Shown here: in pieces, positions 36,272 to 45,663 of the stretch
Layout of the letters: the number at the start of each line of letters is the position of its first letter
Numbering within the stretch: the stretch's first letter is position 1
Origin: Acidovorax sp. Leaf160
GTDB taxonomy: Bacteria > Pseudomonadota > Gammaproteobacteria > Burkholderiales > Burkholderiaceae_C
DNA: 64,000 nt
Assembly: GCF_001424265.1 (NCBI RefSeq)
Contig: NZ_LMOV01000006.1
Location: 26,038 to 90,037 of the forward strand
Direction of reading: 5' to 3'
Notes under the pieces: generated by a model
Told to the model about the DNA's origin: nothing
Databases searched by the model: none
Seen by the model: only the letters and a program-made list of their open reading frames with translations
Program-made: the position numbers and the translations under genes

Positions 36272-37065
36272 CGGGCTGGAGCGGTCGAGGCGGTGGCGGC
36301 GGCGGCAGCGGTCGGGCCTGCCGCAGCCTGCCCCGCGCCGTGGCCGGGCTGCTGCCCTCGCGCCAGCTCGGTCAGCCGGTTGCGCACGATTTCGCCGTGC
36401 CACCGGTCGTGCCGCACCAGCCCGCCTTCGCGCGTGAGCAGTGCCACCCCGCGCGCGACGGTTTCGCGGGTGGTGAAGAGCAGCGCCGCCAGCACCGAAT
36501 GGCTGGGCAGGCGCACCAGGCTGCTGCGCTGCAGATCCGCGATCAGCAGCAGGGCACCCGCCAGCTGCCCGGCCGAACCACGGATGTGCAGAATGCGCGC
36601 CCAGTCGGCCAACAGGGCCTGGCCCTTCCACTGGTCGATCGCCAGTTCGCGGAAGAAGTCGTTGCCCAGCAGCCCGTTGCGCTGCAGCCGCGCCACGTCG
36701 ATCTCGCAGACCCGCCCGGGCGCAACCGCCACGCACGACAGATCGGCCGGCCGCTGCAGCAGCGCCGACGTACCCATGGCCTGGCCGCAGCCCGCCATGC
36801 CCACCGGGCGATCGACGCCGTCTGCCGCCCGGCGCTGCAGCAGCACCGTGCCCACTTTCAACACCTGGGTCGTGGCCGGCACATGGCCCTGCCGCTGCAG
36901 CACCTCGCCCTTGCGGAACCGGCGCTCGCGCACATGGGGCTCCCAGGCGGCGCGCACCGCCTCGTCCTGCCGGCCCAACAGGCAGCGCGTGCGGCAGGCG
37001 CAGTCGGGGCAGGCCTTGCGGTCCAGGGTCGTCAAGGGCGCGGCGGAAAGCGTTTCAAGGGTCAA
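36199..37065 (-). CDS. FNR-type Crp/Fnr regulator with apparent Fe-S ligands
   Basis: Crp/Fnr regulator (288 residues from the TTG at 37065). The N-terminus has C19-x2-C22-x5-C28 (ACPDCACRTRC), the same spacing as Escherichia coli FNR, and C120 in GRVCEIDVARL sits where FNR has its fourth ligand, so an oxygen-sensitive cluster is likely. A cNMP-type beta roll follows, then an HTH with TTRETVARGVALLTREGG; FNR's E-x2-S-R recognition text is E-x2-A-R here. The C-terminal 45 residues are Ala/Gly-rich and overlap the SCO gene. Start codon choice is uncertain: no ATG lies upstream of the cysteines, and the TTG falls inside repeat copy 3. The oxidase genes are plausible targets. Confidence 0.8.
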   Translation of the reverse strand: MTLETLSAAPLTTLDRKACPDCACRTRCLLGRQDEAVRAAWEPHVRERRFRKGEVLQRQGHVPATTQVLKVGTVLLQRRAADGVDRPVGMAGCGQAMGTSALLQRPADLSCVAVAPGRVCEIDVARLQRNGLLGNDFFRELAIDQWKGQALLADWARILHIRGSAGQLAGALLLIADLQRSSLVRLPSHSVLAALLFTTRETVARGVALLTREGGLVRHDRWHGEIVRNRLTELARGQQPGHGAGQAAAGPTAAAAATASTAPARQAGLAGSFSSACTSAASACAPLP

Positions 37066-37117
37066 ATCGGCCTCTGGCGCCCGTATATCAAGGGCATGGT
37101 GCTATAAATATAATAGC
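37063..37117 (-). repeat. 55-bp palindrome/GCGC repeat element, copy 3 (minus orientation)
   Basis: Read on the minus strand: palindrome GCTATTATATTTATAGC (37117-37101), 20-nt spacer, GCGCCAGAGGCCGATTTG (37080-37063). Its last three bases are the TTG proposed as start codon of the FNR-like gene. Confidence 0.88.
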
Positions 37118-37311
37118 AATTGCTGGCGTGTGTGCCCTGGCGTGCGGCGAACGCTGCGGGGCGGCCGGCACGCAGGCGCGGGGCGCGATGGCGCCCGCCC
37201 ACGGCGCGAGTCTGCCGCCCACCGCGCGCCAACGCCTTGACCTGCATCAACGCGCGGCGGCGGCGCGAGCCACCACCACCACCACCAGGGCCTGCAGCCA
37301 TCGGGCGGGGA

Positions 37312-38334
37312 TCATTCCGCGCGGATACCTTGTTCGCGGATCACGCGGCCCAGCGTGGCAGTGTCGGCGTCGATGCGGTTGGCCAGACCTTCGGGCGACG
37401 AGCCCACCGTCTGCCACCCCTGCTGGAACAGCTTGGCCCGGACGTCGGGCGACCGGGCGATGTCGGCCAGCACGCCCGCCAGCCGCGCGCGCACCGGTGC
37501 CGCCATGCCGGCAGGCGCAGCGAAGGCGTTCCAGATTTCCAGGTTGAAATCCTTCACGCCCACCTCGGCCATGCTGGCCACGCCAGGCGCCAGCGCGCTG
37601 CGGCCTGCGGAGGTGACGCCGATCAGCCGGAGCTTGCCCGTGCGCTCCTGCGCCAGCGCCAGGGCGGGCGGCAGCAACGCCATCTGCAACTGCCCACCCA
37701 GCATGCCGGTGGCCACCTGCGGGTAGCCGGGGTAGGGCACGTGCACCGGGGCGATGCCGGCGCGGGCCTTGAGCAGCTCGGTGCCCAGGTGGCCGACCGT
37801 GCCCACGCCTGGCGTGCCGTAGCTCCAGCGGTCGCCCGCACGGCGTGCGGCGTCGAGGAAGGCCCGGCCGTTGGCCCCGGCCGGCACGTCGGGCTGGCTG
37901 GCGGGAGCCGTCAGCACCAGCGGCGACACCCCGATGAGGCTCAGCGGCGCCAGATCCTTGCGCGGGTCGTAGGGCAGTTGCGGGTTGATCAGGCGCGCGA
38001 TGGTCAGGTTGCCGTTGATGAAGAGACCGATGGTGTGGCCGTCGGTGGCCTTGGCGACCGCATCGGCGCCGATGTTGCCGCCCGCGCCGACCTTGTTTTC
38101 CACGATCACCGGCTGGCCCAGGGCCTGCGACAGCGGTTCGGAGAAGGTGCGCGCCGTCAGGTCGGGCGACGAGCCCGGCGGAAAGCCCACGATGATGCGC
38201 AGCGGTTTGGCGGGCCAGCCGGGGGTGGCGATGGCCGTCTGGGCCATGGCGCTGCCGGCGAAGCAAAAGGGCAGGGCCACTGCGGCCAGGCTGGCGGCAA
38301 GCCAGGCCCGGCGGGCGGGGTCGGGGCGAGTCAT
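37312..38334 (-). CDS. Bug/TctC-family periplasmic solute-binding protein
   Basis: Second Bug receptor of the window (340 residues). The signal peptide ends near residue 31 (LAAVALPFCFAGSAMAQ). Family motifs are WPAKPLRIIVGFPPGSSPDL and VENKVGAGGNIGADAVAKAT, followed by the YPGYPQVATGMLGGQLQMAL region. The start at 38334 places the twin-basic N-region directly before the hydrophobic core. No transporter membrane genes are adjacent. The nearest same-strand neighbour is the TauD-type dioxygenase 448 bp upstream, so the two may belong to one catabolic function, which is inference. Confidence 0.9.
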   Translation of the reverse strand: MTRPDPARRAWLAASLAAVALPFCFAGSAMAQTAIATPGWPAKPLRIIVGFPPGSSPDLTARTFSEPLSQALGQPVIVENKVGAGGNIGADAVAKATDGHTIGLFINGNLTIARLINPQLPYDPRKDLAPLSLIGVSPLVLTAPASQPDVPAGANGRAFLDAARRAGDRWSYGTPGVGTVGHLGTELLKARAGIAPVHVPYPGYPQVATGMLGGQLQMALLPPALALAQERTGKLRLIGVTSAGRSALAPGVASMAEVGVKDFNLEIWNAFAAPAGMAAPVRARLAGVLADIARSPDVRAKLFQQGWQTVGSSPEGLANRIDADTATLGRVIREQGIRAE

Positions 38335-38782
38335 AGGTGCTGATTCCGTTCGGTTCAAGGGGCGCCGCGCGTCCGCCAGGGACGCTGGCGGGGGTGCGCG
38401 GGCGGCGGCAGCGGACTGCAATGCAGTGCTTGCCGTTGCGCCATTTTTAACCAAACGTTATGCGGCCGTTAAAGGTTCGTTGTTGCGAACCCGGCGCACG
38501 GGGCTGCGGCGGCCGTTTTTCGAGGCGCCTGGGCGGTGCTGGCAGACGGATCTTGGGACGAGCGGTGCGGGCGCTGCGTCACCTGTCACCACGGCGCGGA
38601 ACCAAGGCTGCGGCCGGTATCAGGCCGGGAGCCGATGCGAACCTGCGGCGGACGTACTGATGGGCCGCTGAGGGCTCGATGGGGCTCCCGGAGTTCTGGT
38701 GGCTGGCCGCAGGGCTAGACCCTGCACCGGCGCGGCCGTCCTCGCGCGCGGCTTGGGGACAGATCGCTTGCGCGGCCGGGCG
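38335..38782. other. 448-bp gap between the Bug gene and a dioxygenase gene: nothing supported
   Basis: Both flanking genes are on the minus strand. Open frames here have no recognisable motif. A short AT-rich patch around 38440-38475 (ACCAAACGTTATGCGG, TTAAAGGTTCGTTGTTG) may hold the promoter of the Bug gene. Confidence 0.4.
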
Positions 38783-39646
38783 TCAGGGAGTGTGCGGGCG
38801 GCTGCGTTGGCCGTCCACCGCCACCGGCACGTCGCCCATCACCGTGACCCGCTGCATCACGCGCAGCCGGTCGCCGTAGTCGTTGATGGCGTAGTGCTGA
38901 GTGGCCCGGTTGTCCCACAGGGCCAGGTCACCCGAGGCCCAGCGCCAGCGGATCGTGTTCTCCAGCCGGGTGATGTGCGCCTGGAAGATCTCGTAGAGGC
39001 GGTCGGAGTCGTGGGTGTTGAAATGGACGAAACGCTGCGCATAGTGGCCCAGCAGCAGGCTTCGCTCGCCCGTTTCCGGATGCACGCGCACGACAGGGTG
39101 CTCGTGCTTGATGATCTGGGCGGCATAGTTGCGGCGGTATTCCCGGGCTGCGCTGTCGTGCAGCAACTCGACCCGGCTGGCGGCATAGTCGAAGTCGTTG
39201 CCGTGCACCGCCCAGAGCTGGTCAGCCAGAGCCCGCAGCGCCACCGGCAGGTGCTGGTAGGCGGCCACCGTGTTGGCCCACACCGTGTCTCCGCCCAGGT
39301 CTGGCAGGGTCACCGCCCGCAGCACGGAGAGCTGGGGTGGGCTGAGTTCGAAGGTGACGTCGGTATGCCAGGAGTTGGCCCGTCCGCCGCGGTGCGAGTG
39401 CAGCTCCAGAATCGCTGGCTCCGCATGGTTGGCCACCGTGGGGTGGCTCACGACAGGGCCGAAGTGCGCGGCGAGGTGCAGTTGTGCCTGCGTGGTCAGC
39501 TGCTGTTGATCCCGCAGAAACACCACCCGGTGCTTCAGCAGCGCTTGGCGGATGAATTCCCTGTCCGCGTGGGGCGTTGCCTCGTGGATCTGGATGCCTT
39601 CGATGACGGCACCCAGTGAATCGGAAAGCGGAACGGCACGCGGCAT
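38783..39646 (-). CDS. TauD/TfdA-family Fe(II)/2-oxoglutarate dioxygenase
   Basis: Non-haem iron oxygenase (287 residues). The facial triad is visible as WHTDVTF (His and Asp) and RATQHYAIND (distal His), with the 2-oxoglutarate-binding arginine expected shortly after in DRLRVMQRVTV. The family includes taurine and 2,4-D dioxygenases, which use 2-oxoglutarate and oxygen to break C-S or C-O bonds. The text is closer to TauD-type sulfonate or alkylsulfate enzymes in length, but the substrate cannot be fixed. It is divergent from a LysR gene 612 bp away and lies upstream of a Bug receptor on the same strand. Confidence 0.88.
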   Translation of the reverse strand: MPRAVPLSDSLGAVIEGIQIHEATPHADREFIRQALLKHRVVFLRDQQQLTTQAQLHLAAHFGPVVSHPTVANHAEPAILELHSHRGGRANSWHTDVTFELSPPQLSVLRAVTLPDLGGDTVWANTVAAYQHLPVALRALADQLWAVHGNDFDYAASRVELLHDSAAREYRRNYAAQIIKHEHPVVRVHPETGERSLLLGHYAQRFVHFNTHDSDRLYEIFQAHITRLENTIRWRWASGDLALWDNRATQHYAINDYGDRLRVMQRVTVMGDVPVAVDGQRSRPHTP

Positions 39647-40258
39647 GAATGGAAGACGACTGGGCCCGTGGGCGATTGGATTGGGGCGCGCCAGCCGAGC
39701 TGGTGGCCCGAGGCGCTATGAGATGGGGGCTCAGCTGCAGACTGCTGGGAGTGCAAATCCGCGCGTTGCCGCCGAAGCTGAACGACGACTACTTCTTGCA
39801 CTCCCCCGTCCCAACGACACGCTTTTTGCCGGGCTCTGCCGGGCGGCCCATGACAGACCGCCTTTCATATCCCGAAGCGTTTTTCTTCCCCTCCCTCGCA
39901 AGCCTTTCGGCTTTTCTCTCTTATGCAGATCCCATCTGTGGATACTGGCGAGCCCGCGCAGGCATCGCACAATATCGATTATTTTTTTTAAGTGCCCTAT
40001 TGGTGGGACACCATATATTTGAATAACGCAGAGGTTTGTTTTAATTGTCCGCTCGGCAACATTGTAATAATAAGTGAAAATCTCGGGCGCAATAATAAAA
40101 TATGCAGAAGCTACACTTAATGATTCGTGATGAAGTCAGCTGAGTGGTAGCGCCTCGCCCGCCGCCAAGGCGTGCTAGGCGGGCGCGACCTGCGTATCGC
40201 AGCGCGGTGAACAGCGCTTTTGTTGTCTCTGCCCTCGCGCCAAGCTACCCTCATCCCG
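39647..40258. other. 612-bp divergent gap with an AT-rich island (about 39960-40130)
   Basis: No gene is supported. The part near 39960-40130 is strikingly AT-rich against the local background, with stretches such as TCGATTATTTTTTTTAAGTG, CATTGTAATAATAAGTGAAA and GCAATAATAAAATATGC. It lies upstream of the LysR gene and may hold the divergent promoters, or be a remnant of transferred DNA. A 125-codon frame at 39649-40026 was considered and rejected. Confidence 0.6.
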
Positions 40259-41224
40259 ATGGAAATGAACGACAAGACATCTACCGACCCGCACACCGCC
40301 CGCACGCAACGGGCCCCCGTCACACCGGCGCAGGCGGAAAGACTGCGCGGCCGCATGCTGGATCTGGAGCTGCTGAGGACCTTCGTCGCCGTCGTGGAGC
40401 GGCGCGGCGCCACCCATGCCGCCCGGCACCTCCACCGCACGCAGGCTGCGGTCAGCCAGCAAATCTCCCGGCTGGAAGACATCGTGGGTGTCGACCTGTT
40501 CCAGGGCCCGAAGCGCCAGATGAACTTGACCGGCGCCGGCACGGTACTGCTCGACTACGGCCGGCGCATGCTGGCACTGAACCACGAGGCCATGGAACGC
40601 CTGCGCCCCGGCGTCGTGGGCGGCACCGTGCGCATGGGCGCGACGCACTACTACGCGACCACCGTGCTGCCGGCGCTGCTGGCGGAGTTCTCCAGCCTCT
40701 ACCCCATGGTGCACATCGACATGGAAGTGGGCGTGGCCGACGAGATGCAGCGCAAGCTGGGACGCTCCTACGACCTGATCATCAACGCCTTCTCGCACGG
40801 CGCCGGACAGGGCGTGCTGTTGCGCCAGGATGCCGCCGTGTGGGCCGTGTCGCGGCAAGCCAACCCCGGCAACCGCACGCCCATTCCCCTGGCCGTGCTA
40901 CCCCAAGGCTCGCTGCTGCGCAAATGGGCGGAAGCGGCATTGACCCAGGCGGGCCAGCGGTGGGTGGTGGTGCAGGAGAGCCTGAGCATCGAGGTGCTGA
41001 AGGCCTCGGTGCTGGCGGGGGTGGCCGTCGGCGTGTTCCAGGAGGCCACCGTGCTCTCGACGCCGCAGATGCGCGTGCTGACGCCAGAGGAGGGCTTCCC
41101 AGCGCTGCCCTTCACCGAAATGTGGCTGGACAAGGCAGACCGCGAACTGCCCCAGGCCGCCCAGTGCCTCTACGACTACCTGAGACGGCAGCTGTCGCCA
41201 GCGGCGGGCGTCGTCGCGACCTGA
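40259..41224 (+). CDS. LysR-family transcriptional regulator
   Basis: LysR regulator of about 321 residues. The HTH is LELLRTFVAVVERRGATHAA followed by RHLHRTQAAVSQQISRLEDI, with the usual VDLFQGPKRQMNLTGAG continuation, and the C-terminal effector-binding domain starts near GGTVRMGATHYYATTVLPAL. The protein has an unusual 30-residue polar leader before the HTH; ATG codons at 40259 and 40265 are both possible. It is divergent from the TauD-type gene, the common arrangement for a LysR regulator and its target. A bidirectional terminator follows. Confidence 0.88.
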   Translation: MEMNDKTSTDPHTARTQRAPVTPAQAERLRGRMLDLELLRTFVAVVERRGATHAARHLHRTQAAVSQQISRLEDIVGVDLFQGPKRQMNLTGAGTVLLDYGRRMLALNHEAMERLRPGVVGGTVRMGATHYYATTVLPALLAEFSSLYPMVHIDMEVGVADEMQRKLGRSYDLIINAFSHGAGQGVLLRQDAAVWAVSRQANPGNRTPIPLAVLPQGSLLRKWAEAALTQAGQRWVVVQESLSIEVLKASVLAGVAVGVFQEATVLSTPQMRVLTPEEGFPALPFTEMWLDKADRELPQAAQCLYDYLRRQLSPAAGVVAT

Positions 41225-41283
41225 CAGCTCCGGGCACCGGTGCCAATCCCGGTGCTGGTGTGGCGCCGGTGAGCTGACGCGCC

Positions 41284-41324
41284 AAAGCAAAAAGCGCAGC
41301 CCAGAGGCTGCGCTTGTTGCTTTG
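41284..41324. terminator. Bidirectional terminator between LysR and rpoH genes
   Basis: Stem AAGCGCAGCC (41292-41301) with GGCTGCGCTT (41306-41315), extended by outer AAAGCAA/TTGCTTT segments. It lies between convergent genes and has A- and T-rich flanks on both sides. Confidence 0.8.
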
Positions 41325-41375
41325 CCCGCTCGGCCTGACCGCAATGGCGGCCAGAGAGCGTCCGGCGGTCCGCCG

Positions 41376-42317
41376 TCAGGCGTATTCGGCCAGCGACTTC
41401 TTCATCTTCTTCATCGCGGCGACCTCGATCTGGCGGATGCGCTCGGCGCTCACGCCGTACACCGCTGCCAGCTCGTGCAGCGTCATGCCGCCGGAGCCGT
41501 CGTCGTTGACCTTCAACCAGCGCTCTTCCACGATGCGGCGGCTGCGCTCGTCCAGACTCTCCAGTGCCGAGGCGATGCCGTCGGTCGCCAGCACGTCGCG
41601 CTGGCGCGTCTCCAGCATGGCGGCGGGCTCATGGGCCTTGTCCGCCAGGTAGGCGATGGGGCCGAAAGCCTGCTCCCCGTCATCGGAAGGCGCGGGGTCG
41701 AGCAGCACGTCACCGCCCGAGAGGCGGGTTTCCATCTCGATGACTTCCTCGCGCTTGACGTTCAACTGCGCCGCGACCAGATCGATCTCCTTGTCGGAGA
41801 GCGTGTCGCGGTGCGTGGCGGCGTCCTGCGCGGCGGCATCGGCCTTGAAACCCTGCTTCATCGAGCGCAGGTTGAAAAACAGCTTGCGCTGGCTCTTGGT
41901 GGTCGCCACCTTCACCATGCGCCAGTTCTTCAGCACGTATTCGTGGATCTCGGCCTTGATCCAGTGCATGGCGTAGCTCACCAGCCGCACGTTCTGGTCG
42001 GGGTCGAATCGCTTGACGGCCTTCATCAGGCCCACGTTGCCTTCCTGGATCAGGTCGCCGTGCGGCAGGCCGTAGCCCAGGTATTGGCGGGCGATGGACA
42101 CCACCAGGCGCAGGTGCGACATCACCAGGCGGCCGGCGGCATCCACGTCGCCGTTGTCCTTCAACTGGCGGGCGTAGGTACGCTCCTCGTCGGCCGTCAG
42201 CATCGGCAGCCGGTTCACGGCCGAGATGTACGCGTCAAGGTTGCCCAGCGGAGGGATCAGTGCCCAACTGTTGGCCGGCGCCAGGGCGGTTGCAGCGGTT
42301 CCAGACTGAAGCGTCAT
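41376..42317 (-). CDS. rpoH: RNA polymerase heat-shock sigma factor RpoH (sigma-32)
   Basis: Group 3-like sigma factor (313 residues) directing heat-shock genes. Region 2 reads HLRLVVSIARQYLGYGLPHG and LIQEGNVGLMKAVKRFDPDQ, and the RpoH-specific box is QRKLFFNLRSM. Region 4 holds LDERSRRIVEERWL and the HTH LHELAAVYGVSAERIRQIEV. The start at 42317 is chosen because GAAAGGA lies 8 nt upstream; the earlier in-frame ATG would overlap that site. Regulation of such genes is usually by mRNA structure and proteolysis, which cannot be judged from the text. Confidence 0.95.
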   Translation of the reverse strand: MTLQSGTAATALAPANSWALIPPLGNLDAYISAVNRLPMLTADEERTYARQLKDNGDVDAAGRLVMSHLRLVVSIARQYLGYGLPHGDLIQEGNVGLMKAVKRFDPDQNVRLVSYAMHWIKAEIHEYVLKNWRMVKVATTKSQRKLFFNLRSMKQGFKADAAAQDAATHRDTLSDKEIDLVAAQLNVKREEVIEMETRLSGGDVLLDPAPSDDGEQAFGPIAYLADKAHEPAAMLETRQRDVLATDGIASALESLDERSRRIVEERWLKVNDDGSGGMTLHELAAVYGVSAERIRQIEVAAMKKMKKSLAEYA

Positions 42318-42430
42318 TCCAGAAATCCTTTCTTCCATCGAAACACTTTAGCAGTCTCTTGGAGGGAGTGCCAAAGCAGAAGTTCCTGGCCCTGCGTAGG
42401 ACAGGGGCGGCCGCTACCGCCCGCCGATGG

Positions 42431-44080
42431 CTAGCCCAACGCCAGCGCAGGCCGGGCTGCGGATGGCACCGTCAACTGGGCCGCGCGAACAGGCCCGTGG
42501 CCGGGAATCGGCTGCGAGCCGGCAGGCGCCCGGCCGTCGCCCAGCTTGAAGGCCGATACGCCCTGCACCAGATCGCCGGCCTGCTTCTTCAGGCTGCCCG
42601 CCGCGGCGGCCATTTCCTCGACCAGGGCCGCGTTCTGCTGGGTGGCGTGGTCCATCTGCGTCACGGCCTGGCCGACCTGGACGACGCCCGACGCCTGCTC
42701 GGCGCTGGCGGCGCTGATCTCCGCCACGATGGCGGTGACCCGATGGATGGCCTCGACGATCTCGTTCATGGTGGCGCCCGCCTGGTCGACCAGCACGTTG
42801 CCGGTCGAGACCCGGTCCACGCTCGCCACGATCAGGCCCTTGATCTCCTTGGCGGCGTCGGCCGAGCGGCCGGCCAGGCTGCGCACCTCGCTGGCCACCA
42901 CGGCAAAGCCGCGGCCCTGCTCGCCGGCGCGGGCCGCTTCCACGGCTGCGTTCAGCGCGAGGATGTTGGTCTGGAACGCGATGCTGTCGATGACCTGGAT
43001 GATGTCCGAGATCTGGCGCGAGGATTCGTTGATGCCACGCATGGTCTCCACGACCTGTCCGACCACCGTACCCCCCTGGGTTGCCACGGCAGCGGCGTTC
43101 TGGGCCAGGTGGTTCGCCTGGCGGGCGCTGTCGGCATTGCGCTGCACGGCCGAGCCCAGCTCCTCCATCGAGGCGGCCGTCTGCTCCAGCGCGCTGGCCT
43201 GGCTCTCGGTGCGGCCGCTCAGGTCCTGGTTGCCCTGCGAGATCTCGGCGCTGGCGGTCGCCACCGCTTCCGCGTTCTGGCGCACGTTGCCGACGGTGGC
43301 GCGCAGTTGCTCGCGCATGGATTCCAGCGCCTGCATCATCTGCGCCAGCTCGTCGCGGCCCGACACCGCCAGGCTCTGGCCCAGGTCGCCACCGGCCATG
43401 CGCTGGGCCGCCTCGCCGCACAGCCGTGCCCGGCGCGCCAGGCTGCCCGACAGCACGAAGGCGATGGCCACGCCCAGCACCACCATGGCGATCAGCCCGA
43501 TGAGCAGCTGCAGCCGGCCCTGGTGGTAGACCTGCGTGGCCAGCGCGCCGGCCTGGTCGCTGCCCCTGTTGTTGATGGCGATCAGGTCGTCCAGCGCCTT
43601 GTTGGAGGCCCGGTAGGCGACGGCGGCGGGGCCGACGAAGATGCCCTTGACGGCGTCGATGTCGTTGGCGCGGGCGAATTGCAGTTGCTGCGGCACGGTC
43701 GACGTATAGGCGGCCACCTGGGTGCGCAGCTCTTGGTAGATGGCGCGTTCCTCGGCGCTGGTGAAGAGCGGCGCCGCGGCGTCCACGGCCGCCTGCAGCC
43801 CGGTCACCGAGGTTTCGACCAGCGCGATGGCCTGGGCCATCGAGGTGTTGGGGCCCGTCATGATCAGCCCCAGCCGGGCGATCCGCAGGCTGGACAGCTG
43901 CCGGTTGATCGCTCCGGACGCCGCCACGCTGGGCAGGGCCTTCTTCGATATCTCAGCCGTCCGGTCGTTCATGCTGCCCAGGTTTGCGATGCCCAACAGG
44001 CTGACCACGCAGGCGATGAGAAGAACGATGGCGAAGCCCGCCAGCAGTTTGGAGCGGATCATCCAGTTGTCGAGAGTCAT
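42431..44080 (-). CDS. Methyl-accepting chemotaxis protein
   Basis: Chemoreceptor (549 residues). Helix 1 ([20 protein letters not shown]) and helix 2 ([20 protein letters not shown]) flank a periplasmic four-helix-bundle sensor of about 150 residues. A HAMP segment follows, then the signalling hairpin tip [20 protein letters not shown], which includes the CheA/CheW contact region. Glutamine/glutamate pairs such as [22 protein letters not shown] text at about 360-380 are methylation sites. The start [11 protein letters not shown] at 44080 puts a short cytoplasmic tail before helix 1. The ligand is unknown. No C-terminal pentapeptide is visible. Confidence 0.93.
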   Translation of the reverse strand: MTLDNWMIRSKLLAGFAIVLLIACVVSLLGIANLGSMNDRTAEISKKALPSVAASGAINRQLSSLRIARLGLIMTGPNTSMAQAIALVETSVTGLQAAVDAAAPLFTSAEERAIYQELRTQVAAYTSTVPQQLQFARANDIDAVKGIFVGPAAVAYRASNKALDDLIAINNRGSDQAGALATQVYHQGRLQLLIGLIAMVVLGVAIAFVLSGSLARRARLCGEAAQRMAGGDLGQSLAVSGRDELAQMMQALESMREQLRATVGNVRQNAEAVATASAEISQGNQDLSGRTESQASALEQTAASMEELGSAVQRNADSARQANHLAQNAAAVATQGGTVVGQVVETMRGINESSRQISDIIQVIDSIAFQTNILALNAAVEAARAGEQGRGFAVVASEVRSLAGRSADAAKEIKGLIVASVDRVSTGNVLVDQAGATMNEIVEAIHRVTAIVAEISAASAEQASGVVQVGQAVTQMDHATQQNAALVEEMAAAAGSLKKQAGDLVQGVSAFKLGDGRAPAGSQPIPGHGPVRAAQLTVPSAARPALALG

Positions 44081-44242
44081 GTCGTTGGGAACCAGGTCGG
44101 TGGCTTGCACCAGATGCGGAAAGAATTGCGAGATGCGGAATATGCCAAAAAATTTGTGACTATTTGTGTAGGAGGTAACGAGGTCTTTGCATTTCCAGGG
44201 CTTTGCCGTCGGCTGCGCGCCCGGCCGGACGCCGGGCAGGCG

Positions 44243-44275
44243 AAAAAAAGCCCCCCGGACTCTGCGTCCGGGAGG
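44243..44275 (-). terminator. Terminator of ftsY
   Basis: Read on the minus strand, CCTCCCGGAC-GCAGA-GTCCGGGGGG is followed by seven T residues. It lies 61 bp downstream of the ftsY stop and upstream of the chemoreceptor gene on the same strand. Confidence 0.85.
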
Positions 44276-44335
44276 CTCTGGCGGGGCCGCCCGCATGACT
44301 TTGCGAAGTCGCGCCGTCGCGACGGCGCGAGGTCG

Positions 44336-45634
44336 TCAGGTCAGAAGCGCCTGCGCGAATTCGCGGGCGTTGAAGGTCTCCAGGTCTTCGAGCTTCTCCC
44401 CCACGCCGATGAAGTAGACCGGGATCGGCCGCTCCTGCGCGATGGCGGCCAGCACGCCGCCCTTGGCCGTGCCGTCCAGCTTGGTGACGATCAGGCCCGT
44501 CAGCTGCAGGGCGTCGTCGAAGGCGCGCACCTGCGCCAGGGCGTTCTGCCCGGTGTTGCCGTCGATGACCAGCAGCACCTCGTGCGGCGCCGTCGCGTCG
44601 GCCTTGGTGACCACGCGGCGGATCTTCTGCAGCTCCTGCATCAGGTGCAGCTGCGTGGGCAGGCGGCCGGCCGTGTCGACCAGCACCACGTCCTTGCGGC
44701 GCGCCTTGCCGGCCGTGACCGCGTCGAAGCTGACGGCCGAGGGGTCGCCGCCCTCCTGGCTCACGATCTCGACGGTGTTGCGGTCGGCCCAGACGCCCAG
44801 CTGCTCGCGGGCGGCGGCGCGGAAGGTGTCGGCCGCAGCCAGCAGCACGGCCGCGCCTTCGCCGGCCAGGTGCTTGGTCAGCTTGCCGATGGAGGTGGTC
44901 TTGCCCGCCCCGTTCACGCCCGCCACCATGATGACGGTGGGTGTGTACTGGCCGATCACGAGCGATTTCTCGAGCGGCTTCAGCAGGTCGGTCAGCGCGT
45001 CGGCCAGCAGGCCCTTGACCGCCGCCGGTTCGGTGGCCTTGGCGTCCTTCACGCGGCGCTTCAGGTCGGCCAGCAGATGCTGCGTGGCCTTCACGCCGGT
45101 GTCGGCCATCAGCAGCGCCTCTTCCAGCTCTTCGTACAGCGCATCGTTGATCTGCGTGCCGGTGAACACCGTGGTGATGCTGCTGCCCGTCTTGCGCAGG
45201 CCTGTCTTGAGCCGGTCGAGCCAGCCCTTGCGCTCCGCGAGCGAGGCTGGCTGGCCGGCTGCCGAACCGGCAGGCGGCAGCGGCGGCAGCGGCGACAGCG
45301 ACGACGGCGGCAGGGTGGGCTGGCCAGCGGCTGCGGACGGCGCGAACGACACGGGCGCGGCCGCAGGGGCCGATGGGGGCGCAGCCGCTGGCGCCGGCGC
45401 GTGCACCGGGTCGGCGTCTGCAGCCGCAGCGGCCTTGCCGCCGAACGGGTTGCGCAGCCAGCCCATGCCCTTGGCCGCCAGCGACTCCGCCTCCGGCGCG
45501 GCAGGCGCCGCGCCGGGCGGCAGGGCCGGAGTGGGGGGCGGCGGCGCGTCAGCCGGTGGCAAGGCGGGCGCGGCCGCGGGAGAGGGCGCGGCCTCGGCAG
45601 TGGTGGGGGTCTTTTTCTTGAAAAAACTGAACAT
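44336..45634 (-). CDS. ftsY: Signal recognition particle receptor FtsY
   Basis: SRP-family GTPase (432 residues) that docks ribosome-SRP complexes at the membrane for co-translational insertion. The first 130 residues are a Pro/Ala-rich variable A-domain beginning MFSFFKKKTPTTAEAAP. The N-domain helices follow from LKTGLRKTGSSITTVFTG. GTPase motifs are GVNGAGKTTSIGKL (G1), VDTAGRLPTQ (G3) and TKLDGTAKGG (G4/G5), with DTFRAAAREQL between. It is divergent from the M16 gene with only 29 bp between start codons. Confidence 0.96.
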   Translation of the reverse strand: MFSFFKKKTPTTAEAAPSPAAAPALPPADAPPPPTPALPPGAAPAAPEAESLAAKGMGWLRNPFGGKAAAAADADPVHAPAPAAAPPSAPAAAPVSFAPSAAAGQPTLPPSSLSPLPPLPPAGSAAGQPASLAERKGWLDRLKTGLRKTGSSITTVFTGTQINDALYEELEEALLMADTGVKATQHLLADLKRRVKDAKATEPAAVKGLLADALTDLLKPLEKSLVIGQYTPTVIMVAGVNGAGKTTSIGKLTKHLAGEGAAVLLAAADTFRAAAREQLGVWADRNTVEIVSQEGGDPSAVSFDAVTAGKARRKDVVLVDTAGRLPTQLHLMQELQKIRRVVTKADATAPHEVLLVIDGNTGQNALAQVRAFDDALQLTGLIVTKLDGTAKGGVLAAIAQERPIPVYFIGVGEKLEDLETFNAREFAQALLT

Positions 45635-45663
45635 TGGCGGGTTCTTAGAATCGCAGCCATTCT

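Noticed and set aside
39649..40026. A 125-codon plus-strand frame in the gap upstream of the LysR gene
   Set aside because: No ribosome site, no recognisable motif, and it runs through the AT-rich change in composition.
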